Shown: positions 1 to 7,222 of the stretch, one piece after another
Layout of the letters: every line of letters starts with the position of its first letter
How positions within the stretch are numbered: the first letter of the stretch is position 1
From: an uncultured Clostridia bacterium
Lineage (GTDB): Bacteria; Bacillota; Clostridia; Oscillospirales; Acutalibacteraceae
Reading direction: 5' to 3'
DNA length: 13,307 nucleotides
NCBI GenBank assembly: GCA_945868935.1
Contig: CAMBNE010000005.1
Coordinates: 1 to 13,307 of the forward strand
Translations under genes and position numbers: made by a program
The notes under the pieces: generated by a model
Seen by the model: only the letters and a program-made list of their open reading frames with translations
What the model was told of the DNA's origin: nothing
The model's database searches: none

Positions 1-27
1 AAACATTAGTATGAAAAGAGGTATATT

Positions 28-2121
28 ATGGCTTTTAAATTGAACGACGAAAGACCCCCTCTCGACCAGTTTCTACAGGGTGAATCTGCTCATGCATATG
101 AGTTTTTAGGCTCTCATTTTGTGAATTGGGACAACAGAGACGGCGTTGTTTTCAGAGTATGGGCACCGAATGCTCTTTCTGTTTCCGTTGTGGGCGATTT
201 CAACAACTGGGACACCAATGCAAACTATATGTACAAAATCTCGGATTCCGGTGTCTGGGAACTGTTCATTGAGGGTGTGCAGGAATTTGCCTGCTACAAA
301 TACTGCGTTGAAACACCTTGGGGTGAGCGCAGATTAAAGACCGACCCCTATGCTTTCCACTGCGAAACACGTCCCGACAACGCTTCAAGGGTGTATGAAA
401 TTGACGGTTATGAGTGGCACGACGAGAATTGGCTGAACTTTAAAAAGGATAATCCCCACAAAACACAGCCTATCAACGTTTATGAAGTAAACGCAGGCTC
501 ATGGCGCAAAAACGAGGACGGTACTTTCTACAGTTACCGTCAGCTTGCAGATACGCTCATTCCCTATGTAAAGAATATGGGTTATACTCATATTGAGTTT
601 ATGCCGATTACCGAGTTTCCGTTTGACGGAAGCTGGGGCTATCAGGTTACAGGCTACTATGCGGCAACCTCTCGTTACGGCGAGCCTAAGGATTTGATGT
701 ATTTCATTGACAGATGTCATCAGGAGGGCGTCGGCGTAATTATTGACTGGGTACCTGCGCATTTCCCGAAGGACGGTCACGGACTCGCCCGTTTTGACGG
801 CACAGGCTGTTACGAATACGAGGACTACCGTATCGGCGAACACAAGGAATGGGGAACATATATTTTCAATTACGGAAGATTTGAAGTTACAAGTTTCCTT
901 ATTTCTTCGGCTATGTTCTGGCTTGATATGTACCACGTTGACGGTATACGTGTTGACGCTGTTGCTTCAATGCTTTACCTCGACTACAACCGCAAGGACG
1001 GCGAGTGGATTGCCAATTGCTACGGTGGACGTGAAAACCTTGTTGCCGTTGACTTTTTGCAGAAGCTCAACACCACCGTACATATGTATCATCCCGAGGT
1101 TATGATGATTGCAGAGGAAAGTACTGCTTGGCCTAACGTTACACGCTATCCCATTCAGGATATGGGACTCGGATTTGACTACAAGTGGAATATGGGTTGG
1201 ATGAACGATATGCTCTCCTACATTTCGCTTGACCCGTTGTGGAGAAATTACCACCACGACACGCTCACATTCAGTATGGTTTACGCATTCTCAGAGAACT
1301 TTATGCTCCCGATTTCCCACGATGAGGTCGTTTACGGCAAGGGCTCTCTTATCAATAAAATGCCGGGCGGATATGACCAGAAATTTGCAGGCGTAAGAGG
1401 CTTTATTACATATATGATGGCTCACCCCGGCAAGAAGCTTATGTTTATGGGCAGTGAAATCGGTCAGTTTGACGAGTGGAATGCTGAGCAGCAGATTCAG
1501 TGGGATTTACTCGACTACGAAAAACACCGTCAGCTCAACCATTTCTTTGCAGAGGCTAACAAGTTCTACCGTGACGTTCCTGCAATGCACGAAAATGACT
1601 ATGACTGGAACGGTTTCCAGTGGATTGCACTTGATGATTACCGTCAGAGCGTAATAGCATTCCGCAGAATTGCAAACGACGGAAGTGAAATCATCTGCGT
1701 GTGCAACTTCCAGCCCGTTACCCGTGAAAACTACAGAATCGGCGTTCCGTATTACGGAATTTACGAGGAGGTTTTCAACTCTGAAAGCGAAGAATTCGGC
1801 GGCTGCGGAATTGCAAACAGCGGTGAAATCAAAGCCAAGAAGGTTAAAGATCACGGACTTGATTATTCAATTGTACTCACACTTCCGCCTCTCGGCGTAA
1901 CATATTACAAGCTTAAAAAAGAACTTCCTTTACCTGTCAGAAAGAAGTCAACTTCAAAAATGGCAGCTAAAAAAGAGGCTGCCGCAAAGAAGGCGAAGGA
2001 AGAAAAGGCTGCGGTTAAAAAGGCAGATGACAAAAAGTCAAAAGAAAAGAAGGCCGAAGAAAAACCGAAAGCTGAAGTCACAGACAATGCTGACAAACCT
2101 GCAGAAGCTAAAACAGAATAA
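28..2121 (+). CDS. glgB: 1,4-alpha-glucan branching enzyme (GlgB, GH13)
   Basis: Cytoplasmic enzyme of glycogen synthesis that cuts alpha-1,4 glucan chains and rejoins them as alpha-1,6 branches. The 697-residue product has an N-terminal CBM48-like beta-sandwich (about 25-125, with VFRVWAPNA and VVGDFNNW), a GH13 barrel (about 150-510) and a C-terminal beta domain to about 630. The GH13 signatures are all visible: DWVPAHF (240-246), GIRVDAV with nucleophile Asp310, IAEEST with acid/base Glu363, and ISHDEVVYGKGS with transition-state Asp432. The start is supported by AGAGG six bases before the ATG. Residues about 640-697 form a Lys/Ala/Glu-rich, low-complexity tail absent from typical branching enzymes. 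No other glycogen gene is in view; only 27 bases precede it, so it may end a longer operon. Identification is very secure; the role of the tail is unknown. Confidence 0.97.
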   Translation: MAFKLNDERPPLDQFLQGESAHAYEFLGSHFVNWDNRDGVVFRVWAPNALSVSVVGDFNNWDTNANYMYKISDSGVWELFIEGVQEFACYKYCVETPWGERRLKTDPYAFHCETRPDNASRVYEIDGYEWHDENWLNFKKDNPHKTQPINVYEVNAGSWRKNEDGTFYSYRQLADTLIPYVKNMGYTHIEFMPITEFPFDGSWGYQVTGYYAATSRYGEPKDLMYFIDRCHQEGVGVIIDWVPAHFPKDGHGLARFDGTGCYEYEDYRIGEHKEWGTYIFNYGRFEVTSFLISSAMFWLDMYHVDGIRVDAVASMLYLDYNRKDGEWIANCYGGRENLVAVDFLQKLNTTVHMYHPEVMMIAEESTAWPNVTRYPIQDMGLGFDYKWNMGWMNDMLSYISLDPLWRNYHHDTLTFSMVYAFSENFMLPISHDEVVYGKGSLINKMPGGYDQKFAGVRGFITYMMAHPGKKLMFMGSEIGQFDEWNAEQQIQWDLLDYEKHRQLNHFFAEANKFYRDVPAMHENDYDWNGFQWIALDDYRQSVIAFRRIANDGSEIICVCNFQPVTRENYRIGVPYYGIYEEVFNSESEEFGGCGIANSGEIKAKKVKDHGLDYSIVLTLPPLGVTYYKLKKELPLPVRKKSTSKMAAKKEAAAKKAKEEKAAVKKADDKKSKEKKAEEKPKAEVTDNADKPAEAKTE

Positions 2122-2135
2122 AGCATAATTAATTT

Positions 2136-2172
2136 AAGCTGTTTCAAAACACCCGTTTTGAAACAGCTTTTT
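2136..2172 (+). terminator. Rho-independent terminator after glgB
   Basis: A perfect 15-bp stem (AAGCTGTTTCAAAAC at 2136-2150 pairing with 2155-2169) closes over the four-base loop ACCC and runs into five T (2168-2172). It lies 15 bases after the glgB stop and should isolate glgB from the operon downstream. Confidence 0.9.
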
Positions 2173-2357
2173 ATCTATATAAAAATACAGGGAACAATCA
2201 AGGGCGTTTCTGAAAAAAGAGTGATAATAGTCAGACTGATATGCTTTAGGTCACAATTACTTTGTATGCCCTAAACACTAAAACGCAAAAATCTATCATA
2301 ATTTTTGTGATTTACTAACCTTTTTCGATTAAAATATAAATATTTTGCTTTTATAGG
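2173..2357. other. AT-rich intergenic stretch, no gene seen
   Basis: This part of the roughly 320-base gap between glgB and the TetR gene shows no ORF with a ribosome binding site and no recognisable RNA family. The only structure noticed is a weak possible pairing of TTTAGG (about 2245) with CCTAAA (about 2270) across a long loop. It may simply hold upstream promoter sequence, including A/T-rich DNA before the -35 box at 2358. Confidence 0.5.
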
Positions 2358-2385
2358 TTGACATATTCAGGAAAAGTAGTACAAT
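2358..2385 (+). promoter_or_regulatory. Sigma-A-type promoter of the six-gene operon
   Basis: A consensus -35 TTGACA (2358-2363) is followed after 16 bases by TACAAT (2380-2385), one base off the TATAAT consensus. The start of transcription would be near 2392, about 50 bases before the TetR start codon. It is the only strong promoter-like sequence seen before the operon and follows the glgB terminator, so it probably drives all six genes. Confidence 0.8.
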
Positions 2386-2396
2386 ATATCATAGAA

Positions 2397-2429
2397 TTAA
2401 ACAGTGTTCAATTTTTAAACATTGTTAAA
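2397..2429. promoter_or_regulatory. Candidate TetR-type operator (imperfect palindrome)
   Basis: Two 14-base arms (2397-2410 and 2416-2429) centred on 2413 are complementary at 11 of 14 positions. The core is ACAGTGTT (2401-2408) against AACATTGT (2418-2425), with a single mismatch. The site starts just after the predicted transcription start and ends in the ribosome binding site of the TetR gene. Binding there could block the polymerase, as expected for a self-regulating TetR repressor. That the neighbouring TetR protein binds it is inference. Confidence 0.6.
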
Positions 2430-2442
2430 AGGAGCTTTTGAA

Positions 2443-3033
2443 ATGGGACGTGAACGGCAGATACAAAAGAACGAAGAAACCAGAAAAGCAATAATTGATG
2501 CCGCCGTTTCAATCGGACTTGAAGAGGGATTTGAGGAGCTTTCAATCAGAAAGATTACCGACAGGCTCGGTTACTCTGCAGGAATAGTTTACCACTATTT
2601 TAAGGATAAGCAGGAGATACTCGACACGATTCATAATACTACCAGTATGGAAATGATGGACGTTGTTGATGCTTGTGTGCGTGAAGACAGAAGCTTTGCC
2701 GAAAACACCAAGGTTGTCTTTAAAATGCTCTCCGAAATTTCAATATACGAGCCTGAAATGTTCAAACTGATTCTTCTTAACAGATATTCGCCAAACAATG
2801 AGTCAATTCAGACGTGGCTGAAAATGATTCGCCACTGCGTTGAAATCGGAATCAATTCGGGTGAGCTTAGAGATGTCGATTCCGAAATTGTATCGTATAT
2901 TATGCTGAATTCCTTTCTCGTTGCGCAGATGATAATAGCAGAGAAGGATGACATTGACGAAAAGATGATTGAGCACGTTTTTGATACGGAGCTTGACATA
3001 ATACTAAATGGGTTACTGAACAAGGAGGAATGA
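2443..3033 (+). CDS. TetR/AcrR-family transcriptional regulator
   Basis: A 196-residue DNA-binding regulator, first gene of the operon. The N-terminal helices carry the TetR helix-turn-helix: TRKAIIDAAVSIGLEEGF (about 13-30), then LSIRKITDRLGYSAGIVYHYF (33-53), where the recognition helix and the YHYFKDK motif are typical. The rest (about 60-196) is all-helical with no recognisable ligand pocket signature. The reading frame also opens at a TTG at 2422, but the ribosome binding site AAAAGGAG (2427-2434) lies inside that extension and sits eight bases before the ATG at 2443, so the ATG is chosen. A palindrome overlaps its leader, suggesting self-repression. The next gene begins one base after its stop, so it is co-transcribed with the pathway it probably controls. 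The ligand is unknown; an acyl or lipid product of the operon is a guess. Confidence 0.93.
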   Translation: MGRERQIQKNEETRKAIIDAAVSIGLEEGFEELSIRKITDRLGYSAGIVYHYFKDKQEILDTIHNTTSMEMMDVVDACVREDRSFAENTKVVFKMLSEISIYEPEMFKLILLNRYSPNNESIQTWLKMIRHCVEIGINSGELRDVDSEIVSYIMLNSFLVAQMIIAEKDDIDEKMIEHVFDTELDIILNGLLNKEE

Positions 3034-3034
3034 T

Positions 3035-3994
3035 ATGGAACCTTATATGTGGATTTTGCTTGTCGTGCTGATTGTGATTGTGGGTATGGGTTGCACAATT
3101 TATTTTTCGGCAAGGTATTTTTTCAGGCTTACAATACTTCGCAAGCCTACCGCTACGCTTGAAAATAATATCAACGCAAACACAAACTGGGAGCAGCACA
3201 TTGACTTTATCAATGAGCGCAAGCAGTGGCTCTCACAGCAGAAAACCGAGGACGTTTTTGTAAAGTCAGATGACGGCTTAAAGCTTCACGCAACTCTCAT
3301 AAGAAGCAAAAACAACAAGAACTGCGTAATCTGCTTTCACGGCTACACCAGCAAGGGGCTCAACGATTACGGCTCAATCTCGAAATTCTATATTGAGCAG
3401 GGCTTTAATATGCTGATTGTTGACGAAAGAGCTCACGGCGACAGTGAGGGAACGTATATCGGCTTTGGTGTGCTTGACAGATACGACGTTGTAAAGTGGA
3501 TTGAATACGCTATAAAGCTGTTCGGAAATGACGTGAACATTATGCTTCACGGTGATTCAATGGGCGCAACAACTGTTCTTCTGGCAAGCGGACTTAATCT
3601 TCCGAAGAATGTAAAAGCTATAGTTGCCGACTGTGGTTTTACAAGCGCATATGATGTTTTTTCACACATTTTAAAGCGTGATTACCACATTCCGAAATTT
3701 CCGATTATGAATGTAACGGAAGTTATGACGAGAAAAAAAGCAGGTTACGGCTACAACGATGCAAGCACTCTTGACGCAGTAGCCTCAACAGATATTCCGA
3801 TTCTGTTTGTTCACGGCGATAAAGACGACTTTGTGCCCACATGGATGAGCCGAAAGAATTACGAAGCCTGCAAATCGGAAAAGGAACTGCTTATCGTAAA
3901 AGGCGCAGACCACGCAGAATCTTACTACACGGATACACCTGCATTTGAAAATGCAGTAAAGAAAATGATTGATAAATATTTTCAGGAGGACTAA
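3035..3994 (+). CDS. Membrane-anchored alpha/beta hydrolase
   Basis: A 319-residue serine hydrolase with one N-terminal membrane segment (about 6-25) followed by basic residues (RYFFRLTILRK), which by the positive-inside rule would place the hydrolase domain on the cytoplasmic face. The fold is clear: oxyanion-type CFHGYTS (100-105), nucleophile elbow HGDSMGA with Ser175, acid HGDKDDFVP with Asp264, and ADHAES with His293. It resembles the YqkD-like/serine aminopeptidase S33-like group, whose substrates are mostly unknown. AAGGAGG lies six bases before the ATG, one base after the TetR stop, and the condensation-protein gene starts two bases after its own stop. In this setting a thioesterase, release or editing role towards an acyl carrier protein is plausible, but an esterase or a detoxifying hydrolase cannot be excluded. 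Confidence 0.92.
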   Translation: MEPYMWILLVVLIVIVGMGCTIYFSARYFFRLTILRKPTATLENNINANTNWEQHIDFINERKQWLSQQKTEDVFVKSDDGLKLHATLIRSKNNKNCVICFHGYTSKGLNDYGSISKFYIEQGFNMLIVDERAHGDSEGTYIGFGVLDRYDVVKWIEYAIKLFGNDVNIMLHGDSMGATTVLLASGLNLPKNVKAIVADCGFTSAYDVFSHILKRDYHIPKFPIMNVTEVMTRKKAGYGYNDASTLDAVASTDIPILFVHGDKDDFVPTWMSRKNYEACKSEKELLIVKGADHAESYYTDTPAFENAVKKMIDKYFQED

Positions 3995-3996
3995 AA

Positions 3997-5385
3997 ATGA
4001 GTGAAGTACATAAGCTTTATCCGTTAGCAGCATCTCAGAAAATGCACTACTACACTGTTTCATACTGCCCTAACAAGGCGGTGCTCAACATCGGCACAAG
4101 CCTGACCATTGAAAACGATATTGATTTTGACTTACTCAAGGAGAGTATATACGAGGCATATGACAGAAGCGAGTGTATGCGAATCCGTTTCTGTAAGAAT
4201 GAAAACGGTGACGTTATGCAGTACGTAGTTCCCAAAGAGGAGCGTGACATTGAGTTTTTTGAGTTCGGACACTGGCAGTTCGAGGACGCAGAAAACGAGA
4301 TGAAAAAATGGACCTCTGTTCCGTTTGAGCGTTTCGACAGCCCGATGAACAGAGTTGTTATGATTTCAATGCCCGACGGCTACAAGGGTATTTATCTGCT
4401 TGTTGACCATATGACAATGGACGCTCAGGCAATTGTAATGTTCTTTAAGGATATTATTCAGATTTACTGCCACAAGGCTTACGACATTGATTATCCGAAG
4501 CCGCTTGCTTCCTTTATAAAAGCTCTTGAAAAGGACTTGAAATACGAGGCAAATTCAAAGGCTCTGCAAAAAGACAGAGAGTTCTGGACAGAAGTGCTCA
4601 AACAGGGCGAGCCTATGTATGCTGATATGACTGGTGACAATCTTCTTGAAAGACAGAGAGAGGAAAGCAACAACCCGAATTTAAGGGCGGCTGTCTGCGG
4701 AATACAGAGCTGTGAAGCCGAAATTGCTCAGTTCCACCTTGAGCCTAATCCCTCCGACTGGCTTGTTACCTTCTGCGAAAAGAATAATATATCAATGGCA
4801 ACCTTGCTTCTTATGGCGCTTAGAACTTATCTTCAGAAGGTCAACAACAATCAGACTGATATTTCAGTCCAGAACACCGTTTCAAGACGTGCAACCTTGG
4901 CTGAGAAAAATTCAGGCGGTACAAGAATCCACTTCTTCCCGTGCAGAACGATTGTAAATCTTGATGAAACCTTCCTTGAAGGCTGTTATAAAATCCGTGA
5001 TGCACAAAACGCTGTTTTCCGTCACGCAAACTTCAATCCCATTGAGTTTATGGGTATGAGAAGTAATTATTTCCACCTCGACAGAGGTCAGTCGTATGAG
5101 CCGATAAGCCTTACCTATCAGCCGCTTTCAATGCGTTCAAACGACATCCTTCCCGAGGTTCGCTACAAGTCAAACTGGTATACAAACGGCGTTGCGGCTC
5201 AGAATATCTATCTTACCGTAATGCACCGCTCACTCGACAACGGTCTTGACTTCTGTTTCGAATATAAAAAGGATAAATATTCATATAATGACATTGAGAA
5301 GATGTATTACTTTATCACAAGAATCCTCTTTGAGGGCGTAAGAAATCCCTACAGCACAATTGAGGAAATTATTTCAAACACATAA
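3997..5385 (+). CDS. Stand-alone condensation-domain protein (NRPS-like)
   Basis: The 462 residues match the length of one NRPS condensation domain or acyltransferase of the chloramphenicol acetyltransferase-like fold, with nothing fused to it. The N-terminal opening YPLAASQKMHYY (8-19) is the usual first motif. The catalytic HHxxxDG motif appears as DHMTMDA (137-143): the second His (His138) and Asp142 are kept, while the first His is Asp and the Gly is Ala. The second lobe has the expected ISMATLLLMAL helix (265-275), VQNTVSRR (291-298) and FFPCRTIV (313-320), and ends with LDNGLDFCFEYKKDKYS (413-429). It should join a carrier-bound acyl group to an amine or alcohol. The carrier protein and acyl ligase are the next two genes. 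AGGAGGA lies before the ATG. The fold is secure; the donor and acceptor are unknown. Confidence 0.88.
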   Translation: MSEVHKLYPLAASQKMHYYTVSYCPNKAVLNIGTSLTIENDIDFDLLKESIYEAYDRSECMRIRFCKNENGDVMQYVVPKEERDIEFFEFGHWQFEDAENEMKKWTSVPFERFDSPMNRVVMISMPDGYKGIYLLVDHMTMDAQAIVMFFKDIIQIYCHKAYDIDYPKPLASFIKALEKDLKYEANSKALQKDREFWTEVLKQGEPMYADMTGDNLLERQREESNNPNLRAAVCGIQSCEAEIAQFHLEPNPSDWLVTFCEKNNISMATLLLMALRTYLQKVNNNQTDISVQNTVSRRATLAEKNSGGTRIHFFPCRTIVNLDETFLEGCYKIRDAQNAVFRHANFNPIEFMGMRSNYFHLDRGQSYEPISLTYQPLSMRSNDILPEVRYKSNWYTNGVAAQNIYLTVMHRSLDNGLDFCFEYKKDKYSYNDIEKMYYFITRILFEGVRNPYSTIEEIISNT

Positions 5386-5399
5386 GGAGTGTAAGAACA

Positions 5400-5627
5400 A
5401 TGATTGATAAGATGAGAGAATTAATTACAAACTACGTCGACGTTTCACCTGCCGAAATTTCTGAGGATTCAAAGTTTATTGACGACCTCGGATTTAATTC
5501 GTATGATTTTATGAGTTTTCTCGGGGAAATCGAAGACGAATTTGACATCGAAATTGACGAGCGTGAGGCTCTGAAAATTCACACCGTAGGAGAGGCAATA
5601 AAGTACATTGAATCAGAAGTGCAGTAA
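5400..5627 (+). CDS. Stand-alone acyl carrier protein
   Basis: A 75-residue acidic, four-helix carrier protein that would be made active by a phosphopantetheine arm. The attachment serine is Ser34 in DDLGFNSYDFMSF (28-40); the usual DSL after the conserved Gly reads NSY here. The following helix LGEIEDEFDIEI (41-52) and HTVGEAIKYI (61-70) are typical ACP/PCP features. The ribosome binding site AAGGAG (5384-5389) overlaps the stop of the condensation gene. No phosphopantetheinyl transferase is in the window, so it must borrow one encoded elsewhere. Its place between a condensation protein and an acyl ligase suggests it is the dedicated carrier of this pathway rather than the fatty-acid synthase ACP. 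Confidence 0.93.
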   Translation: MIDKMRELITNYVDVSPAEISEDSKFIDDLGFNSYDFMSFLGEIEDEFDIEIDEREALKIHTVGEAIKYIESEVQ

Positions 5628-5638
5628 GGAGCGTAAGT

Positions 5639-7192
5639 ATGGAAAATGTTAAGGTGAAACCGAGCAAGAGATACGAAACTATCAAGGAAATGCTTAATGA
5701 CACTGCAAAAATGTACGGCAGTCAGGACGCATTCCGCTATAAGAACAAAAAGGAAATCGTTTCAAAAACATACAACGACATCAGAAACGACAGTATGACA
5801 TTTTCAAATGTGCTTAAAAGTCTTGATTTGCTTTCAAAGCATATTGCCGTTATCGGTGCAACAAGCTATGAGTGGATTGTGACATATTTTGGAACGGTAA
5901 ACAGCAACAGCGTAATTGTTCCGATTGACAAGGAGCTTCCTGCTGAAGATATTGCAGAGCTTCTCAACAGGGCAGATGTTTCTGCACTCGTTTATGACAA
6001 GGTTCTTTCGGACAGAATTGAAACAATCCGTGCAAATTGCGAAAACATACGTTACTATATTGATATAAACGCTGAAAGCTCAAGTGATGAAACACTTTCG
6101 TTTGCTCAGCTTATGAGCGAAAACAAGGGCGAGTTCGACGTTGAAATTGACAGCGAAAAGATGAGCTCGATCCTCTTTACCTCGGGTACAACAGGAAAAA
6201 GCAAGGGTGTAATGCTTTCACAGCAGAGTCTTATGGATAATGCAACGTGTATGGATATGGGCGAGCCTGTAGGTACGGTTTCGCTTTCCGTTCTGCCGAT
6301 TCACCACGCATACTGCTTTACCTGCGATATCCTTGCCTGCCTTTGCGCAGGCGCAACAATCTGCTTTAACGACTCCATAATGCGCCTTGTAAAGAATCTC
6401 AATATTTTCAACCCTGATATTATCCTGCTTGTTCCGATGATAATTCAGACAATTTCATATCAGCTGTCGGAATTGTCTGCACAGCACCCCGAGGTTCCCA
6501 AGGCTATGCTTGCCAAAAAGATTTTCGGAACTTCACTTCACACAATCTACAGCGGCGGTGCATATCTTAACCCTGCTTTGATTGATGAGTTTGCTCAATA
6601 CGGAATTGACGTTATTCAGGGCTACGGAATGACCGAGTTTTCACCGAGAATTGCGGCGAATGTAAGAGGATATATCAAGAAAGAGTCTGTCGGAGTTGTT
6701 ATACCCGGCTGTGAAGCAAAAATCGAGGACGGCGAAATCCTTGTAAAGGGTAAAAGCCGTATGATTGGCTACTACAAGGACGAAGCTGAAACAGCTAACG
6801 CACTCAGCGGAGAGTGGCTGAGAACAGGCGATCTCGGATATATTGACGAAGATAATTTCCTTTTCATTACGGGCAGAAAGAAAAATCTTATAATTCTTGC
6901 AAACGGTGAGAACGTTTCTCCCGAGGAACTTGAAAACAAGTACAACGGCTGGCTTCTTGCAAAGGAGCTTATGGTGTATTCCGAGGACGGAAAAATCATT
7001 GCCGAAATGTTCCCCAATGAGGATTTTGTAAAGCTTAAGGGCATTACAAATGTTGAGGAAATATTTGCCAAAAAGACCGACGAAATTAACGCAGACCTTC
7101 CGCTTTACAAGAGAATTGTAAAAACAATTGTCAGAAGCAGTGAATTTGAAAAGACCGCTTCGGGTAAGATAAAGAGAAAGCACAACAACTGA
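5639..7192 (+). CDS. AMP-forming acyl/aryl ligase (ANL superfamily)
   Basis: A 517-residue adenylate-forming enzyme that should activate a carboxylic acid with ATP and pass it to a thiol, here probably the phosphopantetheine arm of the upstream carrier protein. Core motifs are complete: ATP-binding LFTSGTTGKSKG (179-190), YGMTE (329-333), LRTGDLG with Asp398, hinge/ribose motif TGRKKN (411-416) and the C-terminal catalytic lysine in TASGKIKRK (Lys510). The overall form, including SGGAYLNPALIDEF (305-318) and IPGCEAKI (355-362), is closer to long-chain acyl-CoA synthetases/acyl-ACP ligases than to amino-acid adenylation domains, so a fatty or aryl acid is the likelier substrate. GGAG directly follows the carrier-protein stop and precedes the ATG. 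Specificity cannot be read reliably from sequence alone; acyl-CoA formation is the main alternative. Confidence 0.92.
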   Translation: MENVKVKPSKRYETIKEMLNDTAKMYGSQDAFRYKNKKEIVSKTYNDIRNDSMTFSNVLKSLDLLSKHIAVIGATSYEWIVTYFGTVNSNSVIVPIDKELPAEDIAELLNRADVSALVYDKVLSDRIETIRANCENIRYYIDINAESSSDETLSFAQLMSENKGEFDVEIDSEKMSSILFTSGTTGKSKGVMLSQQSLMDNATCMDMGEPVGTVSLSVLPIHHAYCFTCDILACLCAGATICFNDSIMRLVKNLNIFNPDIILLVPMIIQTISYQLSELSAQHPEVPKAMLAKKIFGTSLHTIYSGGAYLNPALIDEFAQYGIDVIQGYGMTEFSPRIAANVRGYIKKESVGVVIPGCEAKIEDGEILVKGKSRMIGYYKDEAETANALSGEWLRTGDLGYIDEDNFLFITGRKKNLIILANGENVSPEELENKYNGWLLAKELMVYSEDGKIIAEMFPNEDFVKLKGITNVEEIFAKKTDEINADLPLYKRIVKTIVRSSEFEKTASGKIKRKHNN

Positions 7193-7222
7193 TTTATATT
7201 ATAAATAATGAGGAGTACATTT

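Noticed and set aside
499-1257. Long open frames on the minus strand inside glgB (499-936 and 967-1257)
   Set aside because: They lie antisense to a gene with complete GH13 motifs, have no convincing ribosome binding site, and encode no recognisable domain.
2238-2280. Possible hairpin TTTAGG...CCTAAA in the glgB-TetR gap
   Set aside because: Six base pairs over a loop of about 19 bases in AT-rich DNA is weak, has no T-run, and matches no known riboswitch or RNA family I can recognise.
6641-7183. A 180-residue minus-strand open frame under the acyl ligase gene
   Set aside because: Antisense shadow of a well-supported coding region whose motifs A3 to A10 are intact; the translation has no recognisable domain.
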